From positions 1 to 57,522 of the forward strand of contig JAGBOF010000004.1 in NCBI GenBank assembly GCA_017633985.1: 57,522 bases of DNA. Reading direction: 5' to 3'. Source of the stretch: Bacteroidales bacterium. GTDB lineage: Bacteria; Bacteroidota; Bacteroidia; Bacteroidales; P3. The notes under the pieces were generated by a model, which saw only the letters and a program-made list of their open reading frames with translations, ran no database searches and was not told where the DNA came from. Positions within the stretch are counted from its first letter, which is position 1; each line of letters begins with the position of its first letter. Shown in pieces: positions 53,194 through 57,522 of this stretch. Made by a program: the position numbers and the translations under genes.

Positions 53194-54009
53194 ATGAATA
53201 ATTTAGTAAAGCGTGCAATCACGGGTACAATATATGTTTTGAGTGTCATAGCGGCTGTATTTATCCATCCGATAGTTACTGCCGTTTATTTTTTAATCGT
53301 TGCAATGTTAGGATTGCGGGAATTCTACTCGGTATCTGGCAAAAAGGATATATCGGTTAACAGGATTGCAGCTCTTGGATTAGGTTTTGTGGCTTACGCC
53401 TGCGTTTTGCTTGTCTCCAAAGCCCAGTATCAGACTGCGGAGATTGTTATATGTTTTTTAACGGCTTTTATTCTTTTTCTGTTTATTAATGAACTTTACC
53501 GCAAAAATAAAAATCCTTTTACAAATATAGCATATACCGTTACGGGTGTTGTTTACGTTGTCTTGCCTCTGGCATTGACCAATGTGATAATTAACTTTAA
53601 CGGTGTTTATTCCCCGATGATACTTATGAGCGTGTTTATCTTCGCATGGTGTAACGATACTTTTGCTTACTTAACGGGAATGAAACTGGGCAAACATAAA
53701 CTTTTCGAACGCATATCCCCGAAGAAAACATGGGAAGGCTGGGTCGGCGGATTTTTATTCACAATCATCGCAGCCGTTATAATTTCTTCTTGTTCGGATG
53801 TGCTGAAAACGGGAGACTTTATCGCCATAGCAATAATAACTTCGGTTATCGGAACATTCGGAGACCTTGTCGAAAGCATGTTCAAACGTCAGATGGAAGT
53901 AAAAGACAGCGGCAATATCCTGCCGGGTCACGGCGGCATATTGGACAGATTCGATATTCTTTTGTTGGTTCTTCCTGCCGTATGGTGCTATCTGCTTATC
54001 AGGTTCTGA
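53194..54009 (+). CDS. cdsA: Phosphatidate cytidylyltransferase
   Basis: A 271-residue membrane enzyme making CDP-diacylglycerol from phosphatidate and CTP. About eight membrane segments are visible, and the family signature near the C-terminus includes S-P-K-K-T-W-E-G-W-V-G-G and G-D-L-V-E-S-M-F-K-R-Q-M-E-V-K-D-S-G-N-I. It lies directly before psd, so consecutive phospholipid steps are co-transcribed. Confidence 0.95.
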   Translation: MNNLVKRAITGTIYVLSVIAAVFIHPIVTAVYFLIVAMLGLREFYSVSGKKDISVNRIAALGLGFVAYACVLLVSKAQYQTAEIVICFLTAFILFLFINELYRKNKNPFTNIAYTVTGVVYVVLPLALTNVIINFNGVYSPMILMSVFIFAWCNDTFAYLTGMKLGKHKLFERISPKKTWEGWVGGFLFTIIAAVIISSCSDVLKTGDFIAIAIITSVIGTFGDLVESMFKRQMEVKDSGNILPGHGGILDRFDILLLVLPAVWCYLLIRF

Positions 54010-54057
54010 ATATAAAATCCCGAAGGTCAAATATATGAAATCAAAAAAATAAAAGCG

Positions 54058-54708
54058 ATGTATATTCACAAAGAAGGTTATAAGATTTCGTTTATTACGC
54101 TGGTTTGTTTTGTAATTCTTACCTGCGTTATATTAATATTCTCCCACGGTTGGATAAAATGGTTATTGGAATTTATGGTCTTCGCTTTAAGTTTCTTTAT
54201 AATCCGTTTCTTCCGCATACCTAACAGAGAACTGTTGGACAATCCGAATAAAGTTTTGGCATCTGCCGATGGGACGATCGTCGTTGTGGAACAAGTCTTT
54301 GAAAACGAATACCTGAAATGCGACTGTCTGCAAATCTCTACTTTTATGTCGCCCAATAATGTACACGTCAACCGTTACCCTATATCGGGAAAGATAGTTT
54401 ATCAAAAATATTACGACGGCAAAAAACTTTATGCCCGCAATCCCAAATCCTCTTTTCTTAACGAACGGACAAGCGTCTGCATTGAGCATGAAAGCGGCAA
54501 AAAGGTTTTGGTAAGACAAATAGCGGGAGCATTGGCACGCCGTATTGTCTGCTATGCAAAGGAAGGTGAGAGCGTAAAACAAGGGCAGGAACTGGGATTT
54601 ATTAAATTCGGCTCACGTGTTGATTTGCTTATCCCGTTGGAAAGCGAAGTGCATGTGGAGATTGAGGATAAGGTACGTGCAGCACAGAGCGTTATAGCGA
54701 CATTGTAA
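54058..54708 (+). CDS. psd: Phosphatidylserine decarboxylase (short form)
   Basis: A 216-residue proenzyme that converts phosphatidylserine to phosphatidylethanolamine. Two N-terminal hydrophobic segments (about 10-50) are followed by the catalytic region with V-N-R-Y-P-I-S-G and the self-cleavage site K-F-G-S-R-V-D-L, where cleavage before Ser makes the pyruvoyl group. The short form is usual in Bacteroidota. It follows cdsA by 48 bp; a phosphatidylserine synthase gene is not seen. Confidence 0.93.
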   Translation: MYIHKEGYKISFITLVCFVILTCVILIFSHGWIKWLLEFMVFALSFFIIRFFRIPNRELLDNPNKVLASADGTIVVVEQVFENEYLKCDCLQISTFMSPNNVHVNRYPISGKIVYQKYYDGKKLYARNPKSSFLNERTSVCIEHESGKKVLVRQIAGALARRIVCYAKEGESVKQGQELGFIKFGSRVDLLIPLESEVHVEIEDKVRAAQSVIATL

Positions 54709-54743
54709 CATTCCTGAAAGGCATCATAACAAATACACAAGCT

Positions 54744-55478
54744 ATGGAGACGGGAAATAATTTTGCGCTGTTTGATCAAATCGATTCTCAGGTGTTGTAT
54801 GAGGACAACCACATCATAATAATAAACAAAAAATGCTCTCAAATCGTACACGGTGACAAAACGGGCGACGAAAGTTTGGACAAAAAAGTAATGCAATACC
54901 TGAAAATCAAATACAACAAGCCGGGTAATGTATTTTTGGGCGTAGTCCACCGTCTGGACAGACCTGTCAGCGGAGCGGTGATATTTGCCAAAACCTCCAA
55001 GGCGCTTTCCCGTTTGAATGAAATGATAAAAAACCGTGAGGTAAAAAAGACTTATTGGGCTGTAACGCGCAACAATCCGCCCAAGGACGCAGATACGTTG
55101 AAAAATTACGTGCTTAAAAACGAAAAAAACAACAAATCCTACATAACAAACGACGTTATTCACGGTCTGTATGCTGAACTGTCATACAAGGTCATTGCAA
55201 AAAGTGATTATTATTGCTTGTTGGAGATTAATTTGGCAACAGGACGCCACCATCAAATAAGACTGCAATTGGCAAACATCGGTTGTCCGATCAAAGGCGA
55301 CTTAAAATACGGTTTCGGACGCAGTAATAAGATTGCATCAATAAGTCTCCATGCCCGTAAGTTGGAATTTATCCATCCGGTAAGCAAAGAAAAGATCCGT
55401 ATTGTTGCACCCTGTCCGCAGGAAAGCCTTTGGCAATATTTTGAAGATGTAGTAGCGCAAGACGAAGCGGAGAGGTAA
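54744..55478 (+). CDS. RluA/RluD-family pseudouridine synthase
   Basis: A 244-residue RNA-modifying enzyme. The catalytic motif H-R-L-D-R-P-V-S-G carries the active-site Asp; A-T-G-R-H-H-Q-I-R-L-Q-L and G-D-L-K-Y-G are also conserved. No S4 domain is seen at the N-terminus, unlike RluD, so the substrate RNA is uncertain. It follows psd by 35 bp. The first codons (GGAGACGGGAAATAA at 54746) resemble part of the terminal inverted repeat, perhaps by chance. Confidence 0.88.
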   Translation: METGNNFALFDQIDSQVLYEDNHIIIINKKCSQIVHGDKTGDESLDKKVMQYLKIKYNKPGNVFLGVVHRLDRPVSGAVIFAKTSKALSRLNEMIKNREVKKTYWAVTRNNPPKDADTLKNYVLKNEKNNKSYITNDVIHGLYAELSYKVIAKSDYYCLLEINLATGRHHQIRLQLANIGCPIKGDLKYGFGRSNKIASISLHARKLEFIHPVSKEKIRIVAPCPQESLWQYFEDVVAQDEAER

Positions 55479-55530
55479 AATATTTACTCACTTATTTATC
55501 TGATTTATTAATTCTGCGGGAAATTTGTAT

Positions 55531-55538
55531 TATCTTTG
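55531..55538 (+). promoter_or_regulatory. -7 box (TATCTTTG) for the transglycosylase gene
   Basis: TATCTTTG lies 20 bp before ATG 55559. Confidence 0.6.
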
Positions 55539-55558
55539 CAGTCTCAATATTTAATCAC

Positions 55559-56554
55559 ATGAAAAAACATAACAAACTTATCACCTTGTCGGTTATTGCT
55601 ATAGTCTTAAGCAGTATAGCAATAATGTCGCAGATTTTCGTTTTTGCCACCCATCACCGCAATGAAGATGAAAAATATGCGGAGATACTTAAAGAACATT
55701 TCCACAATTTCGCAGCCCCTGTGCCTAAAGAAGTGACCTTCTGCGGAGAAAAAGTACCTTTGGAGAATACTTTTGTTTACGAAGCTTTGGACAGGGAACT
55801 TTCTTATATAACCTATCAGCATGCCTCTACGTTTATAATCTTAAAGCGTGCATTCAGATATTTTCCGCAGATAGAAAAGGTACTTAAATCGCAGAACGTG
55901 CCCGAGGATTTGAAGTATTTGGCAGTTGCGGAAAGCAGTCTTAACAATGCGGTATCGCCTGCCAAGGCTGAAGGGTTCTGGCAGTTTATGCCGCAGACGG
56001 CAAAAGAGTACGGATTGGTTGTCAATGCGGAATATGACGAGCGTTACGACGTGGAAAAATCGGCAATGGCGGCTTGTAAGTATCTTAAAGGGAGTTATTC
56101 ACGTTTGGGCAATTGGCCGTTGGCATGTGCAGCCTATAATTGCGGCGAAGGCGGCATTAAAGCACGTATCAAAGAACAGAATGTGAGGAATTATTGGGAT
56201 TTGGCACTGAATAACGAGACCGCGCGGTACGTATACAGGATTATAGCCTATAAGATTATTATGCAAAACCCGCAGGCGTACGGATTTTATATCCGCAATA
56301 TTGACTGCCACCAACCATTGGAATACGACACCATAACTGTGGATACGACGATAAACGATTTTTATGCTTTTTCCAAACAGATAGGCACCGAATATAAGTA
56401 CTTTCGGTTAGCCAATCCGCAGCTGCAAGCAAAAAAACTTACGAACAAAGAGGGCAGAAGATACACCTTGAAAGTACTTAATAAGAATTCTTACAACCGC
56501 AAATATCTTACCGACAAATTGGAAGACCCTTACGGTTTTGCGGAAGGATTTTAA
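55559..56554 (+). CDS. Lytic murein transglycosylase (SLT domain, MltD-like)
   Basis: A 331-residue exported enzyme that cleaves peptidoglycan glycan strands. An N-terminal hydrophobic anchor (8-30) is followed by an SLT domain (about 110-230) with the catalytic Glu in V-A-E-S-S-L-N-N and the blocks G-F-W-Q-F-M-P-Q-T-A and A-A-Y-N-C-G-E-G-G-I. A short C-terminal extension lacks an obvious complete LysM domain. It has its own promoter and converges on the ThiF-like gene. Confidence 0.93.
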   Translation: MKKHNKLITLSVIAIVLSSIAIMSQIFVFATHHRNEDEKYAEILKEHFHNFAAPVPKEVTFCGEKVPLENTFVYEALDRELSYITYQHASTFIILKRAFRYFPQIEKVLKSQNVPEDLKYLAVAESSLNNAVSPAKAEGFWQFMPQTAKEYGLVVNAEYDERYDVEKSAMAACKYLKGSYSRLGNWPLACAAYNCGEGGIKARIKEQNVRNYWDLALNNETARYVYRIIAYKIIMQNPQAYGFYIRNIDCHQPLEYDTITVDTTINDFYAFSKQIGTEYKYFRLANPQLQAKKLTNKEGRRYTLKVLNKNSYNRKYLTDKLEDPYGFAEGF

Positions 56555-56597
56555 AAGGCAAAACAATAAACAGGAGCGTTTTTATTGACTTGTGCGC

Positions 56598-57320
56598 CTA
56601 TTTGACGGGCAGTTTGAATTTCATTGTATTCAGCGTAAGCAAATCAATCATAAACAAAGTATCTTTCATTACCTCACCCGTACCTGTAATCATCTTGACG
56701 GCTTCATTGACCTGCAAGGAAGCGATAACTGACGGCAATACACCCATCACACCCTTATTGATGTTGCCTTGGGCAATCAGTTCCTTTTCGTTAGGGTATA
56801 AAGTGCGGTAATCGGCACACGGCTTTTTGTAGTTAAACACTGCCAACTGTCCTTTAGTGTCTCCGATAGTGGCGTAAATAAACGGTTTGCCTGATTTAAC
56901 GCACGTGTCGTTAATCAGATAGCGTGCAGCGTAGTTATCGGTGCAGTCCAATACAATATCATAGTCCTTGATTATGCTTTCGGCATTGTCTTTGGTTAAA
57001 AAACAGTCATACGGCACAAATTTCACTTCCCTGTTCAGGCGCTTAAGTGTGCTTACAGCCAGATCCAATTTGGATTTGCCTATTTCGTCTTCGCGGTAAA
57101 GCACTTGGCGTTGCAGATTGTGCAGACTTACCGTATCTTTTTCCACTAAACCTATCGTTCCTATTCCCGCCGCAGTGAGGTACAGCGAACTTACACTGCC
57201 CAATCCACCTACGCCTACGACTAACACCTTGGCGTCAGCCAGTTTGCATTGTCCTATCTCGCCGAAATCAGGTAACACCAGTTGCCGTTGATACCTCTGC
57301 AATTCGTAATCACTTAACAT
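56598..57320 (-). CDS. ThiF/MoeB/HesA family adenylyltransferase without the zinc cysteines
   Basis: A 240-residue E1-like protein. It begins Y-Q-R-Q-L-V-L-P-D-F-G and has the nucleotide loop V-G-V-G-G-L-G-S and D-C-T-D-N-Y-A-A-R-Y. Family members activate the C-terminus of small sulfur carriers (ThiS, MoaD) by adenylation. The usual paired CxxC zinc sites are missing: the first region reads P-C-A-D-Y-R-T-L-Y-P. No thi or moa genes lie nearby, so the partner is unknown. Its start is 61 bp from the terminal inverted repeat. Confidence 0.88.
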   Translation of the reverse strand: MLSDYELQRYQRQLVLPDFGEIGQCKLADAKVLVVGVGGLGSVSSLYLTAAGIGTIGLVEKDTVSLHNLQRQVLYREDEIGKSKLDLAVSTLKRLNREVKFVPYDCFLTKDNAESIIKDYDIVLDCTDNYAARYLINDTCVKSGKPFIYATIGDTKGQLAVFNYKKPCADYRTLYPNEKELIAQGNINKGVMGVLPSVIASLQVNEAVKMITGTGEVMKDTLFMIDLLTLNTMKFKLPVK

Positions 57321-57337
57321 AATAACGTTTGTTTTTG

Positions 57338-57345
57338 CAAAAGTA
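57338..57345 (-). promoter_or_regulatory. -7 box (TACTTTTG, minus strand) for the ThiF-like gene
   Basis: TACTTTTG on the minus strand lies 17 bp before ATG 57320. Confidence 0.6.
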
Positions 57346-57381
57346 CGAAGAAAATTTAAAACAGGCTTTATTTAAACAGCA

Positions 57382-57522
57382 AAAACAGGCATTTGAAGCG
57401 TTTTGAGGGGCGGGGAAATGTCCGAAATCAAAAAACTTTTTTGCCGTCTCAATGGTTTTGAATTATCAGCGGGCAGAAAATTTTTATTTCCCGTCTCAAT
57501 AATTAAATATACCAGACAAACC
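57382..57522. repeat. Right arm of the 141-bp terminal inverted repeat
   Basis: Exact reverse complement of bases 1-141. It carries a detached copy of the yraN 3' end (K-Q-A-F-E-A-F and stop, read on the plus strand) with no yraN body next to it; a few similar codons precede it (57371-57381). Confidence 0.95.

Noticed and set aside
1-57522. Linear plasmid, phage or virus with terminal inverted repeats
   Set aside because: The content is housekeeping chromosome (pheT, pyrH, ftsH, glyA, yidC), no replication or capsid genes are present, and the 141-bp length suggests an assembly origin.

Overview
This is a 57.5 kb piece of a Bacteroidota genome, most likely order Bacteroidales. The evidence is AT-rich DNA, many copies of the Bacteroidota -7 promoter element TAnnTTTG a short way upstream of starts, and family-typical genes: a POT transporter of the NMGER type, DUF5606, a WbqC-like protein, an S46 dipeptidyl-peptidase, the ExbB/membrane protein/ExbD/ExbD operon, and type IX secretion (T9SS) C-terminal sorting domains. 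Nearly all of it is ordinary chromosomal coding DNA. I see no rRNA, tRNA, CRISPR, transposase, integrase or phage structural gene.

Layout. 0.1-3.9 kb (-): six-hairpin glycosidase, dipeptidyl-peptidase III, yraN. 4.0-7.9 kb (+): LptF/LptG-type permease and two GT4 glycosyltransferases. 8.1-15.8 kb (+): smpB, a double thioredoxin-like protein, a YitT-type membrane protein, an oligopeptide-binding lipoprotein, nhaD, panB. 15.9-24.8 kb (-): a membrane protein and a small protein of unknown function, pheT, an S46 dipeptidyl-peptidase, a FemAB-like protein, a WlbA/WbpB-like sugar dehydrogenase, a DUF4236 protein; then pyrH. 25.8-38.0 kb: two paralogous T9SS cargo genes in opposite orientation, enclosing an outer-membrane barrel gene, a flippase, glyA and yidC. 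38.2-43.8 kb: nnrD, POT transporter, S4 protein, DUF5606, WbqC-like protein, an unknown protein, ruvC. 43.9-48.8 kb (+): DksA-like, lspA, CBS/CorC protein, ExbB/ExbD operon. 49.0-56.6 kb (+): trmN6-like, rsfS-ftsH-LUD-cdsA-psd-pseudouridine synthase, lytic transglycosylase; finally a ThiF/MoeB-like gene (-).

The most interesting feature is the T9SS cargo pair. Each gene has its ATG, a short leader ending in K-R-P-(L/T), a homopolymeric G tract (12 G at 35333-35344; 10 G on the minus strand at 28076-28085), and only then the signal peptide, a beta-helix-like region and the sorting domain. In the plus gene the 12-G tract puts the ATG out of frame with the 115-codon stretch that carries the signal peptide; 13 or 10 G would restore one reading frame of about 895 residues. 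This is the architecture of a slipped-strand phase switch, here read as OFF. The minus copy is in frame but has a TAA two codons after the tract. The two genes also share a 3' untranslated segment, and each lies between copies of a dispersed repeat.

The second notable feature is that dispersed repeat: ten arrays of 21-bp units, often arranged as inverted pairs that form strong hairpins, placed between transcription units and sometimes supplying the last codons, stop codon or N-terminal codons of genes. I do not recognise the family. The five gene-free stretches longer than 300 bases (25494-25832, 28146-28567, 31027-31407, 34757-35264, 42845-43192) are explained by promoters, terminators and these arrays. 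Finally, the sequence begins and ends with an exact 141-bp inverted repeat, which may be an assembly-graph signature rather than a replicon end.

Functionally the window combines peptide and amino-acid use (DPP III, S46 DPP, POT and oligopeptide-binding proteins) with surface glycan and cell-envelope functions (GT4s, LptF/G, flippase, WlbA-like, LspA, YidC, ExbBD, CdsA, Psd). The WlbA/WbpB-like gene is relevant because related enzymes make the acylated glucuronate used to anchor T9SS cargo in Porphyromonas.
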